A DNA stretch of 64,000 nucleotides from Alphaproteobacteria bacterium (GTDB taxonomy: Bacteria; Myxococcota_A; UBA796; GCA-2862545). The stretch's first letter is position 1. Each line of letters starts with the position of its first letter. Position numbers and translations under genes: made by a program. Of this stretch, positions 1 through 8,357 are shown in pieces. The stretch spans positions 24,095 to 88,094 of the forward strand of contig JACKEQ010000024.1 in assembly GCA_020632885.1 (NCBI GenBank), given 5' to 3'. Below the pieces are notes generated by a model, which made no database searches, had not been told where the DNA came from, and saw nothing but the letters and a program-made list of their open reading frames with translations.

Positions 1-614
1 TTCTGGAAGACGGCGTCGCACACGCGGTGCGTGGCGATGGCGGTGAGGGAGGCCTTGATGCTCGGCTTCCAGATCATCGTGTTGCCCGCGGCGGCCGCGA
101 CCATCGCGTTCCACGCCCACACGGCGTTCGGGAAGTTGAAGGCGGTGATGATGCCGACCACACCGAGCGGGTGCCACTGCTCGTACATCCGGTGGCTGGC
201 GCGCTCGCTGTGCATGGTGAGGCCGTTGAGCTGGCGCGACATGCCCACCGCGAGGTCGGCCATGTCGATCGACTCCTGGACCTCGCCGAGCCCCTCGGAG
301 GTGACCTTGCCCACCTCGCGGGTGATCAGCATGCCGAGGTCGTCCTTGTGCTGGCGGAGGGCCTCGCCCACCTCGCGCAGGATCTCGCCGCGCTTGGGGG
401 CCGGGAGCATGCGCCAGTCGGCGAACACCCGCTGGGCCTCCGTGACGACCTTCTCGTAGTCGTCGACGGACGCGAGGCGCACGCTGCCGAGGGACTCGCC
501 GGTGGACGGATCGAAGCTCGGGACCTCGCGGCCCGTGGTGGCGAGGAAGCCAGACGTGGTGGCGGCGCCGGGGTTCACGGCCTCGAGGCCGAGGCGGGAC
601 AGGTACGTGGACAT
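1..614 (-). CDS. Aldehyde dehydrogenase, ALDH7-like, N-terminal part
   Basis: The N-terminal 204 residues of an NAD(P)-dependent aldehyde dehydrogenase; the gene runs off the left edge, so the catalytic Cys and Glu are not visible. What is visible is the start of the Rossmann fold: a PLGVVGIITAFNFPNAVWAW segment near residues 150-170, followed by AGNTMIWKPS with the cofactor-contacting Lys. These, and the N-terminal order of elements, resemble the ALDH7 (antiquitin / alpha-aminoadipic semialdehyde dehydrogenase) group more than ALDH1. In that family the usual role is oxidation of L-aminoadipate semialdehyde in lysine breakdown; this substrate is inferred. The ATG is preceded by AGGAG at 7-nt spacing. 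It lies 14 nt downstream of the coiled-coil gene on the same strand, so the two are probably co-transcribed. Confidence 0.85.
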   Translation of the reverse strand, partial: MSTYLSRLGLEAVNPGAATTSGFLATTGREVPSFDPSTGESLGSVRLASVDDYEKVVTEAQRVFADWRMLPAPKRGEILREVGEALRQHKDDLGMLITREVGKVTSEGLGEVQESIDMADLAVGMSRQLNGLTMHSERASHRMYEQWHPLGVVGIITAFNFPNAVWAWNAMVAAAAGNTMIWKPSIKASLTAIATHRVCDAVFQ

Positions 615-628
615 GGTGCTGCTCCTGA

Positions 629-1030
629 TCAGGCTTTGGTGCCGCGACGCGAGCGGGGCTTCGCGGCGGGCTTCGGGGTGGCGAGGGTCTGCACGGTGGC
701 CTCGAGCGCCTCGAGGCCGTCCGCGACGGACTCCGCCGTGCTCAGCGCGGAGGTGGCCTGCTGGGAGGCCTTCGCGACGGAGGATCCGAGACGGTCGATC
801 GCGTCCTGGGCGCCCATGAGCTGCGCGCTCGACGCCTGGATCGTGCCGACGGTCATCTTCTGCATCTTCTCGGCCTTCTCGAGCCGGGCCTCGAGGGCCT
901 CGACCTTCTCGCGGAGGCCCTGGACCTCCGTGGCGCTCGGCAGGCTGCGGGACGCGAGCTCCTGGCGCAGGAGGTCGCGGATCCTCCCGTCTACGCCGAG
1001 CCAGTCGCGGATGGTGTCGCGGATCGCCAT
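629..1030 (-). CDS. Coiled-coil protein with basic Ala/Pro/Lys tail
   Basis: A 133-residue protein with no recognised enzyme domain. Residues about 35-115 have heptad-like hydrophobic spacing (LREKVEALEARLEKAEK and following), predicting a long helical coiled coil. The last 15 residues are Ala, Pro, Lys and Arg rich (PKPAAKPRSRRGTKA). This architecture resembles phasin-like or poly(3-hydroxyalkanoate) granule-associated proteins and some nucleoid-associated helical proteins, but nothing seen decides between them. It is the first gene of a minus-strand pair with the ALDH7-like gene, and faces the gene at 1144 across a 113-bp divergent region. Function unknown. Confidence 0.7.
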   Translation of the reverse strand: MAIRDTIRDWLGVDGRIRDLLRQELASRSLPSATEVQGLREKVEALEARLEKAEKMQKMTVGTIQASSAQLMGAQDAIDRLGSSVAKASQQATSALSTAESVADGLEALEATVQTLATPKPAAKPRSRRGTKA

Positions 1031-1143
1031 GGGTGCCCTCCGGGCCGGCGGCCTTAACGCGTCGACGGGAGACCGGACGAAGACGATCGGTGATGATGGT
1101 CACAGGGTCGGGCCGACCGGGGTCCACGGGTGGATGAGGCGAG

Positions 1144-2399
1144 ATGCAGCACCCGACGACGACAGACCCCGAGGACCGCGAGGCGTGCACCGCGATGATC
1201 CTGGCCCACGGCACATCGGTGTACGCCGTGTGCCTCGCGATCCTGGGAGACCCCGACGAGGCCACCGAGCAGGCCCAGCGCCCGGATGTCGAGGCGGAGG
1301 CCCCCGTCGAGCCCCCTCTGGAGACGGCGGTGGACCTCCGGCTCGACCTCTCGCTGCCGATCCACTACCAGGGTCTCTACCATCCCCTGGACCTGGACGA
1401 GCCGCTCGATCCAGCCGACTGGGACGGCCTGCCCGAGGATCTCGTGAGCCTGTTCCGGGACGTGATGGAGCCCCGGACGTACCGGAAGGACTGGAAGGAC
1501 ATGGAGGCACTGTCCGCCTGGCTCGAGCACCCCCACGACCCGTCCACCGACCTGCTGGCCCTCGACTTCCTGCGCAACCGGATCGCCGCTGAGTACCTGC
1601 AGAACGACTTCGTGTTCACCCGGGTGCGCCTGTACACGCGCCCAGGGGACGCACGGAGCACCGACGTGGCGGTCTTCGCGGATCTGCCCTCGCTCGCGGA
1701 CCGGGTGCGTGCACGGCACACAGGATCTCCCGTCTCCGACCGCCTCGACCTCGCGGCGGTGAAGGCCAGGCTCGCGTACTACCCGTACGCCTTCCAGGCC
1801 GACGGGCTCGATCTGGCCCTCGACCTGGTGGAGCGGTCCCGCGACCCCGACGTCCTGGGTCCCGCGCTGCGCGTGCTCTCGAGCGCCCTGGGCGTGCGGC
1901 CGCTCACCTCGGCCGAGGCGTCGATGGTGGAGGCGCGCGCCTCCGGGATGCCACCCGTCGTCCAGCGCGACGTGCTCGGGTTCCTGGTCCGTGAGGCCTT
2001 CGGGCGCGACGACATCCCTGCCGCCCGCAGGAACCTGGCCGCCTACCGCGCCGCCGTGGACGCGACCTGTACCGACCCGCCGGACGACGCCTGCGAGGGG
2101 CACGTGGACGTGCTCCGGGCCCAGGGCACCCGGCTCGCGCTGGTCGGGGCCCCCGCCCCCGACGACTGGCGGGATGCGCTCACCCACCTCGCCTGGCTGT
2201 GCTGGCGGGAGAACGACGTCTCCTTCGCCACGCTCGATCGGCGCACGGCCCGGGTCCAGGAGGGTGCATGGACCGCGGCTGGCCCGACCTCCCACGGCCC
2301 CCCGACGGCACCGAGGTCCGCTTCCACCTCACCTACGATCCGTACGACGCGGATCGCGATCCCGGCAGGGCCATCGGCACAGGCACCTCCGGCGGATAG
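1144..2399 (+). CDS. Protein with sigma region 2-like N-terminus; apparent frameshift near its 3' end
   Basis: Unrecognised protein of about 415 residues. The first ~35 residues include SVYAVCLAILGDPDEATEQA, which looks like regions 2.1-2.2 of ECF sigma factors; nothing resembling regions 2.3-2.4 or 4 follows. The rest is an acidic alpha-helical sequence without known motifs. The frame starting at 1144 is well used (strong G/C at codon position 3) to about 2265. It has no stop until 2676, deep inside ligA. From about 2268 to the TAG at 2397-2399 the coding signal moves to the -1 frame, reading RFHLTYDPYDADRDPGRAIG and then stopping. An indel somewhere in 2264-2303, perhaps at the C6 run 2298-2303, would join them. 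Alternatively the tail is a separate 43-residue ORF starting at the ATG at 2268, which has AGGAGG just upstream. Confidence 0.6.
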
Positions 2400-2422
2400 G
2401 GTGCCCGCCCCGAGGAGCGTCC

Positions 2423-4552
2423 ATGAGCACGACCGTCACGCCGTTCGATCCCTCCCTCCTGGCCGCCCGCGTCGGCGGGCTCGACCGCGAGGAGGCCGCA
2501 GCGCGCCTCGACGTCCTGGTGCCCGAGCTCAACCGCCACGCGAAGCTCTACTACACGCACGACGCGCCCGAGATCGACGACCGCACGTACGACATCCTCT
2601 ACCGGGAGCTCGAGCTCATCGAGGCGCGCTTCCCGGCCCTGGTCCGCGACGACTCGCCGACGAACCGCGTCGGTGACGCCCCCATCGACAGCCTGCAGCC
2701 CTTCGTGCACCGCGTCCCGATGCTCTCGCTGAGCAACGCGATGTCCGCCGAGGAGGTCGTGGAGTTCGACAAGCGCATGCAGAAGGAGCTCGGAGACGAG
2801 GCACCCGGAGAGCTCCGGTACTCCGTCGAGCCCAAGCTGGACGGGCTCGCCATCGAGCTAGTCTACGAGCACGGCACCCTCGTCGGTGCCGGCACCCGCG
2901 GGAACGGCGAGGTCGGGGAGGACGTCCTGCACGTCGTCCGTACCATCCGCGCCATCCCCACGAAGCTCGTGGGCGCCCCCCTTCCCGCCCGCCTGTCCGC
3001 CCGGGGCGAGATCTTCATGACCCTCGAGGGCTTCACCGCGATGAACGAGCGGCTGGTCGCTCGGGGCGAGGAGCCCAAGAAGAACCCGAGGAACGCCGCT
3101 GCGGGCACCGTCCGGCAGCTCGATCCGTCCGTGGCGGCCGAGCGGCCCCTCACGTTCATGGCCTACGCGGTGGGCGAGGTGGAGGGGTTCGTGATGCCGG
3201 GCACCCACGCCGAGCAGCTCGCCACGCTCGGGTCCTGGGGTCTGCCGGTGAACCCCCTCAACACCGTCGCGGTCGGCGCGGACGGCGTGAACGCGGCCAT
3301 CGCCCGGCTCGGCGAGCAGCGCTTCGAGCTCGGCTACCCCATCGACGGCGCGGTCGTGAAGGTCGACGACGTGCACCTCCAGGACATCCTGGGTTTCGTG
3401 TCCAAGGCGCCGCGGTGGGCGGTCGCCTTCAAGTACCCGGCGGAGGAGGCGGAGACGACGCTCCTCGAGGTCACCTTCCAGGTCGGCCGCACCGGAGCGA
3501 TCACGCCTGTGGCGAACCTCGAGCCCGTGGACGTCGGTGGGGTCACGGTCTCCCGGGCCACGCTCCACAACGAGGACCAGGTGCGCCTGCTGGACGTCCG
3601 GACCGGCTGCCGGGTGGTCGTACACCGCGCGGGCGACGTCATCCCCCGCGTGGGTCGGGTGGTCGTGGACGAGGCGCACGTGACCCGCCCCACGGTCGTC
3701 TTCCCCACCACCTGCCCGGAGTGTGGGTCCGAGGTGGAGCGGGAGGCCGATCAGGCCGTCCTGCGTTGCTCGAACACCGTGTCGTGCCCCGCCCAGCTCC
3801 GCGCGAGCCTCATCCACTTCGGGTCCCGGACCGCCATGGACATCGACGGGCTCGGCGAGAAGCTGATCGATCAGCTCGTCGGAGCCGGCATCGTCCGCCG
3901 TCTCTCGGATCTCTACCGCCTCACCTACGAGGACCTCGTCGGTCTGGACCGCATGGGTCGACGCAGCGCCGAGAACCTCCTGGACGCCCTGGAGCGCAGC
4001 AAGGAACGCCCGCTGGAGCGTGCGCTCACCGCCCTCGGGATCCGGGAGGTCGGCGAGGCCACCGCCCGCGACCTGGCCCTCGCCATGGGATCCCTCGCCG
4101 CGATCCGGGCCGCCACGACGGAGGATCTCCTCGCCGTCGGGGGCATCGGGCCCACCGTGGCCGAGCGGATCCGGAGCTTCTTCGCTGACCCGCGGCGTTC
4201 CGCAGAGGTCGACGACCTCGTGACCCTCGGTGTGAGGTTCCCCGACGCCGAGCGGGCCGCTGCCTCGTCGACCGCCGATCTCTCCGGGAAGACCTTCGTG
4301 ATCACGGGGACGCTGCCCACCCTCAAGCGCAGCGAGGCCAAGGACATGATCCTCGCGGCCGGCGGGAAGGTCGCGGGGTCGGTGTCCGCTCGCACCGACT
4401 ACCTCGTGGCTGGCGAAGCCGCAGGTTCCAAGCTCGAGAAGGCCACGGCTCTGAACGTCGCGGTCATCGACGAGGCCGGGCTCCTCGCGATGCTCGCGGG
4501 AGGAGCCGAGCCCCCGGAAAGTGCCCGCGCGGACGGATCGGTGGGGCCCTGA
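2423..4552 (+). CDS. ligA: NAD+-dependent DNA ligase LigA
   Basis: Seals nicks in duplex DNA using NAD+ during replication and repair; cytoplasmic. The 709-residue product has the full bacterial LigA order: the Ia domain with YYTHDAPEIDDRTYD (about 43-57), the adenylation domain with the nucleophilic Lys138 in SVEPKLDGLAIEL, the OB fold, a four-Cys zinc finger (CPECG about residue 432, second pair CSNTVSCPAQL), the helix-hairpin-helix region, and a C-terminal BRCT domain beginning FVITGTLPTLKRSEA. It is slightly longer than the usual ~670 residues because of short N- and C-terminal extensions. The ATG lies 8 nt after a CGAGGAG ribosome-binding site. Its own promoter is not obvious; the 3' end is followed by the promoter-like site for the Rho-like gene. 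Confidence 0.97.
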   Translation: MSTTVTPFDPSLLAARVGGLDREEAAARLDVLVPELNRHAKLYYTHDAPEIDDRTYDILYRELELIEARFPALVRDDSPTNRVGDAPIDSLQPFVHRVPMLSLSNAMSAEEVVEFDKRMQKELGDEAPGELRYSVEPKLDGLAIELVYEHGTLVGAGTRGNGEVGEDVLHVVRTIRAIPTKLVGAPLPARLSARGEIFMTLEGFTAMNERLVARGEEPKKNPRNAAAGTVRQLDPSVAAERPLTFMAYAVGEVEGFVMPGTHAEQLATLGSWGLPVNPLNTVAVGADGVNAAIARLGEQRFELGYPIDGAVVKVDDVHLQDILGFVSKAPRWAVAFKYPAEEAETTLLEVTFQVGRTGAITPVANLEPVDVGGVTVSRATLHNEDQVRLLDVRTGCRVVVHRAGDVIPRVGRVVVDEAHVTRPTVVFPTTCPECGSEVEREADQAVLRCSNTVSCPAQLRASLIHFGSRTAMDIDGLGEKLIDQLVGAGIVRRLSDLYRLTYEDLVGLDRMGRRSAENLLDALERSKERPLERALTALGIREVGEATARDLALAMGSLAAIRAATTEDLLAVGGIGPTVAERIRSFFADPRRSAEVDDLVTLGVRFPDAERAAASSTADLSGKTFVITGTLPTLKRSEAKDMILAAGGKVAGSVSARTDYLVAGEAAGSKLEKATALNVAVIDEAGLLAMLAGGAEPPESARADGSVGP

Positions 4553-4556
4553 TCCG

Positions 4557-4586
4557 TTGACAAGGGCCCGAGCAGCGCATCATACT
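4557..4586 (+). promoter_or_regulatory. Sigma70-type promoter candidate for the Rho-like gene
   Basis: A perfect TTGACA at 4557-4562 is separated by 18 bp from CATACT at 4581-4586 (4 of 6 to TATAAT), in otherwise very GC-rich DNA. It sits directly after the ligA stop and about 60 bp before the Rho-like start, the right distance for a primary promoter with a short leader. No activity data; position and match are the only support. Confidence 0.45.
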
Positions 4587-4644
4587 TCCGACCAACCCCG
4601 CGGGAGCGCCGCCCGGCGCACCCCACTTCTCCCCAAGGTCCCCG

Positions 4645-5862
4645 ATGTCCGTCGATTTTCCGAGACTGCACGAGATGAAGCGAGAGGATCTCCTCGACGC
4701 TGCGCGGGAGGCCGGGGTCGAGGACGCTGAGCGCCTCCGCGGACACGATCTGGTGTTCGCGGTGGGGAAGGCACAGGGCGACGCCACGAACAACGCCTAC
4801 GGACGCGGCGTGCTCGAGGTGCACGGGGAGGGCTTCGGGTTTCTGCGGTCGCCCACCGACAACTTCCTGCCCGGGGCGGACGACATCTACGTCAGCCAGT
4901 CCCAGATCCGCCGCTTCAAGCTGCAGACCGGCGACACCGTGATCGGCCTCGTGCGGCCGCCCAAGGAAGGCGAGCGCTACCTCGCGCTCCTCCGGGTCGA
5001 GAGCGTCAACGGCGAGCCGCCTGGCATGGAGCCGCCGAGCTTCGACTCGCTCACGGCGATCTACCCGGACGACCGCATCGCGATGGCCACCGATCCCGTG
5101 CTGGCCGCCGTGGACATGGTCGCCCCCATGGGCCTCGGCCAGCGCGGCCTCCTCGTGGCCCCGGGCCGCGTCGGGCGCACCGACATCCTCCGCCGCATGG
5201 CCGAGGTGATGACGGCCGACGAGGACCTCCACGTCACCGTCCTCCTCATCGGCGAGCGCCCGGAGGAGATCGGTGAGTGGCGCAAGGAGAGCCGGGCCGA
5301 GATCATCGCCACACCCTTCGACGAGCCGCCGTCCCGCCACGTGCAGGTGGCCGACATCGCCTTCGAGCGTGCGCGGCGCATGGTGGAGCGAGGCGACGAC
5401 GCCGTGCTGATCGTCGACAGCCTCACGCGGCTCCTGCGCTTCTGCCTGGCCGAGTTCCCGAGCTCGGGTCGCGAGATCGACGGCGTGGACGCCACCGCGA
5501 TCCACCGGATCCGCCGCTACATGGGCTCCGCGCGCGCCCTCGAGGAGGGCGGATCCCTCACCGTGGTCGGCGTGGTGACGGGCGACGAGGACCACCGCGT
5601 GGCGCGTGCGCTCCTCGACGACCTCCGCGAGGTGGTCAACTGGGAGGTCACCCTCTCGCGCGACCTCGCCACCCGCGGGATCCACCCGCCGCTCGCCCTC
5701 GCCCACTGCGGCACCGTGCGCGAGGAGAACCTGCTGGACGACGCCGAGCAGGCCGCCCGCAAGGCCCTCCGCGAGCAGCGCACGGGCGATCCCTACCAGG
5801 ACGCCCTGAACGCGATCCAGGCCGCGCGCACGGCCGTCGCGGGATCCACCGCCGCACCCTGA
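4645..5862 (+). CDS. Rho-family protein with degenerate ATP-binding site
   Basis: Aligns over its whole 405 residues to transcription terminator Rho, the hexameric RNA helicase. The N-terminal RNA-binding cold-shock fold is well kept (GEGFGFLRSPTDNFLPGADD, 61-80), as are DEPPSRHVQVAD (226-237), the Walker B-like DSLTRLLR (258-265) and GVDATAIHRIRRYMGSARALE (280-300, Q-loop area). The nucleotide site is altered: the P-loop reads APGRVGRT (172-179) in place of Rho's APPKAGKT, so both lysines are Arg. The Asp before ERPEE is Gly203. The residue aligned with the E. coli arginine finger R366 is Val358. The catalytic Glu and Arg of ERPEE remain. Either a paralogue that binds RNA without normal ATPase activity, or a lineage-specific working variant. 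Preceded by a TTGACA promoter candidate; followed by ribosomal protein L31. Confidence 0.85.
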   Translation: MSVDFPRLHEMKREDLLDAAREAGVEDAERLRGHDLVFAVGKAQGDATNNAYGRGVLEVHGEGFGFLRSPTDNFLPGADDIYVSQSQIRRFKLQTGDTVIGLVRPPKEGERYLALLRVESVNGEPPGMEPPSFDSLTAIYPDDRIAMATDPVLAAVDMVAPMGLGQRGLLVAPGRVGRTDILRRMAEVMTADEDLHVTVLLIGERPEEIGEWRKESRAEIIATPFDEPPSRHVQVADIAFERARRMVERGDDAVLIVDSLTRLLRFCLAEFPSSGREIDGVDATAIHRIRRYMGSARALEEGGSLTVVGVVTGDEDHRVARALLDDLREVVNWEVTLSRDLATRGIHPPLALAHCGTVREENLLDDAEQAARKALREQRTGDPYQDALNAIQAARTAVAGSTAAP

Positions 5863-5879
5863 CGCACCGCCCGGAGCCC

Positions 5880-5908
5880 TTGACACCCCGCGGCCGGCGG
5901 GTGACATG
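5880..5908 (+). promoter_or_regulatory. Weak promoter candidate upstream of rpmE2
   Basis: TTGACA occurs at 5880-5885, 18 nt after the Rho-like stop, and a poor -10 (TGACAT, 5902-5907) follows at 16 bp. The -35 is perfect but the -10 matches only 3 of 6, so this is a tentative promoter for the L31 gene starting at 5968. Confidence 0.2.
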
Positions 5909-5967
5909 GGTCCGTCTATCCCTCGGGGACCGCTCCACGTCGACGGCCCCTCACGACTGGAAAGCCC

Positions 5968-6222
5968 ATGAAGCCCGACATCCATCCGTCCGACTACCGC
6001 TTCGTCGTCTTCCGCGACGTCTCCTGCGACTTCGAGTTCCTCACCAAGTCGTGCGTCTCCACGGACCAGACCACCGAGTACCAGGGTCAGGAGTACCCGC
6101 TCGTCGTGATCGACATCTCGAGCGAGAGCCACCCGTTCTACACCGGCACCCAGAAGATCATGGACACCGAGGGCCGGGTGGAGCGCTACTACAAGAAGTA
6201 CGGCTTCCAGAAGAACGACTGA
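5968..6222 (+). CDS. rpmE2: 50S ribosomal protein L31, type B
   Basis: An 84-residue ribosomal protein of the large subunit. The sequence follows the type B (non-zinc) L31 pattern: MKPDIHPSDYRFVVFRD at the N-terminus, EYPLVVIDISSESHPFYTG in the middle and GRVERYYKKYGF at the end. The CxxC pair of the zinc-binding type A form is absent. L31 is often found beside rho and prfA in bacterial chromosomes, as here. The start follows an AAAG-rich leader after a GACTGG; no strong Shine-Dalgarno is seen. Confidence 0.95.
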   Translation: MKPDIHPSDYRFVVFRDVSCDFEFLTKSCVSTDQTTEYQGQEYPLVVIDISSESHPFYTGTQKIMDTEGRVERYYKKYGFQKND

Positions 6223-6278
6223 CCCTCTCCAGGGTCAGCCGTCCCCAGCGGGCCGCCGCAGCGAGCCTGATCATCTCC

Positions 6279-6294
6279 GGCCGCCGAGGCGGCC
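6279..6294 (+). terminator. GC hairpin after rpmE2
   Basis: A perfect palindrome GGCCGCCGAGGCGGCC lies 57 bp after the L31 stop and about 95 bp before prfA. It could fold as a short stem-loop, but no T-run follows, so an intrinsic terminator is uncertain; it may be only an RNA-stabilising hairpin. Confidence 0.3.
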
Positions 6295-6388
6295 TGCGCG
6301 GCCCGCCCCGCGTGGGCCCCGCCTCGTGCGGCCGTTCTGGTTTGGATCCCCGGTTGCAGCCCCGTCGCTCGGGGCGGAGTGACCCCCG

Positions 6389-7459
6389 ATGTTCGACAAG
6401 CTCCCCATGTTCCAGGCGCGGCTCGAGGTGCTCGACCGCCAGCTGATGGACCCCGCCGTCTGCAGCGATGGTCGGAAGCTTCGCGAGCTCTCGCGGGATG
6501 CTTCGCACGTCCGGACGATCGTGGAGGCCTTCGAGCACCACGCGAGCCTCGCCGAGGAGCTCGACGGGGCCCGTGAGATGGCCACCGAGGAGGACGACCC
6601 CGAGCTGCGCGCCATGGCCCGGGAGGAGGTCTCCCGCCTCGAGGGCGAGGTGGAGGCAGCCGTCCAGGAGCTCCGGGTGCTCCTCCTGCCCAAGGACCCC
6701 TACGAGGGTCGGCCCGTGCTGCTCGAGATCCGCGCCGGCACCGGCGGCGACGAGGCCGCCCTGTTCGCGGCGGACCTCTACAAGATGTACACCCGGTTCG
6801 GCGAGCTGCGTGGCCTCCGCTTCGAGGTGATGAGCGTGAACGCCACGGCCGGCGGGGGCTTCAAGGAGATCATCGCCAGCGTCACCGGCGAGGACGCCTA
6901 CAGCCTCCTGCGGTTCGAGGCCGGCGTGCACCGCGTCCAGCGTGTGCCGGCCACCGAGTCCCAGGGCCGCATCCACACCTCTGCGGCCACGGTCGCCGTA
7001 CTGCCGGAGCCCGACGAGGTCGAGGTGGACATCGACCCCAAGGACCTCCGCATCGACACCATGCGGGCGGGCGGGCCCGGCGGCCAGAGCGTGAACACCA
7101 CGGACTCCGCGGTGCGCATCGTGCACGAGCCCACGGGGCTCATCGTGCAGTGCCAGGACGAGAAGAGCCAGCACAAGAACCGCGAGAAGGCCATGCGCGT
7201 GCTCAAGGCCCGCCTGCTCGAGAAGATGCAGGCCGAGGCCCACGCGGAGGAGTCGGCGGCCCGCAAGGCCATGGTGGGCTCCGGCGACCGCTCGGAGCGC
7301 ATCCGCACCTACAACTTCCCCCAGAACCGCGTGACCGACCACCGGATCAACCTCACGCTCTACAAGCTCGACGCGATCGTGAACGGCGACATGCAGCCCC
7401 TGCTCGACGGGCTGACCGCGGCCCACCAGGCCGAGATGCTCGCCCGCGAAGGGCTCTGA
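6389..7459 (+). CDS. prfA: Peptide chain release factor 1
   Basis: Recognises UAA and UAG stop codons on the ribosome and triggers peptide release. The 356-residue protein has the usual RF1 length and order: a coiled N-terminal domain, the stop-codon tripeptide PAT (187-189, in RVPATESQGRIHTS), and the catalytic GGQ motif (231-233, in AGGPGGQSVNTTDS). PAT rather than SPF marks it as RF1, not RF2. The ATG is preceded by a GGGGCGGAG ribosome-binding site. It starts an apparent operon with prmC (4-nt gap), whose product methylates the Gln of GGQ. Confidence 0.98.
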   Translation: MFDKLPMFQARLEVLDRQLMDPAVCSDGRKLRELSRDASHVRTIVEAFEHHASLAEELDGAREMATEEDDPELRAMAREEVSRLEGEVEAAVQELRVLLLPKDPYEGRPVLLEIRAGTGGDEAALFAADLYKMYTRFGELRGLRFEVMSVNATAGGGFKEIIASVTGEDAYSLLRFEAGVHRVQRVPATESQGRIHTSAATVAVLPEPDEVEVDIDPKDLRIDTMRAGGPGGQSVNTTDSAVRIVHEPTGLIVQCQDEKSQHKNREKAMRVLKARLLEKMQAEAHAEESAARKAMVGSGDRSERIRTYNFPQNRVTDHRINLTLYKLDAIVNGDMQPLLDGLTAAHQAEMLAREGL

Positions 7460-7463
7460 CGGG

Positions 7464-8357
7464 GTGTTGTCGCTCGTCGAGATCCTGACGCGCACCGAGG
7501 CGTTCCTGCGTGAGCGGGGGATCGACGGTCCGCGCCGGGAGTCCGAGCTCCTCCTGTCCCACGTGCTCGGGCTCGAGCGCCTGCAGCTCTACCTCTCCTG
7601 GGATCGTCCGGTCACCGAGGCCGAGCGGGCCACCCTGCGTGAGCTCGTGGCGCGCCGCGGCCGCCGGGAGCCCCTCGCGTGGATCCTCGGCACCACGGGC
7701 TTCCACGCCCTCGACCTGCTCGTCCACCGCGACGTGCTCGTCCCCCGGCCCGACTCCGAGACCCTCGTGGACGCTGCCCTGGAGTGGATCCCGAAGGACG
7801 CGAGCCCGGTGTACGTCGCGGACATCGGCAGCGGCACGGGCGCCATCGGGCTGGCGATCGCCATGGCCCATCCGGGTGTGCGCCTGTACGCCACCGACGT
7901 CAGCGAGGCCGCCCTCGCGAACACCCGCGCGAACGTCGCCGCGCTGGGTCTCACCGAGCGGGTGGCCGTGCTGGCCGGGCCCTTCCTGGAGCCCATCCCG
8001 TCGAAGCGGCCCGTGGAGTGGGTGGTGAGCAACCCGCCCTACATCCCACGGAAGGCGATCGACGGCCTGATGCCCGAGGTGGCGCGCTTCGAGCCCCGCC
8101 TGGCCCTCGACGGAGGACCCGACGGCCTGGACGTCTACCGCGCCCTCATCCCCCTCGCGGCCGCCCGCGCCACCCGGGGGGTGCTCGTCGAGATCGGCCA
8201 GGGGCAGGCCCCCCGCGTCCTCGACCTGATGCGCAAGGCGGGACTGGATCCCGTTCAGTCCTGGAACGACCTGGCAGGTATCCCCCGTGTGGTCGGGGGC
8301 CTTGTGCCAGACCCGTCCCGCCTGGTAGTACCTCGCACCGACAAGGAGTGCCCATGA
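7464..8357 (+). CDS. prmC: Release factor glutamine methyltransferase
   Basis: Transfers a methyl group from SAM to the Gln side chain of the GGQ motif in RF1 and RF2. The 297-residue product has the N-terminal helical substrate-binding domain, a SAM-binding ADIGSGTGAIGLAIA motif (about 120-134), and the family-defining NPPY motif (VVSNPPYIPRKAID). The start is GTG, 4 nt after the prfA stop, so translation is probably coupled. The stop overlaps the ATG of the next gene (ATGA), placing the ABC importer in the same transcript. Confidence 0.96.
   Translation: MLSLVEILTRTEAFLRERGIDGPRRESELLLSHVLGLERLQLYLSWDRPVTEAERATLRELVARRGRREPLAWILGTTGFHALDLLVHRDVLVPRPDSETLVDAALEWIPKDASPVYVADIGSGTGAIGLAIAMAHPGVRLYATDVSEAALANTRANVAALGLTERVAVLAGPFLEPIPSKRPVEWVVSNPPYIPRKAIDGLMPEVARFEPRLALDGGPDGLDVYRALIPLAAARATRGVLVEIGQGQAPRVLDLMRKAGLDPVQSWNDLAGIPRVVGGLVPDPSRLVVPRTDKECP

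Noticed and set aside
2268..2399. Independent 43-residue gene with its own RBS
   Set aside because: Possible (AGGAGG then ATG), but the upstream gene would then lack a stop for 400 bp inside ligA. A frameshifted tail of that gene is simpler. Kept as an alternative in the feature note.
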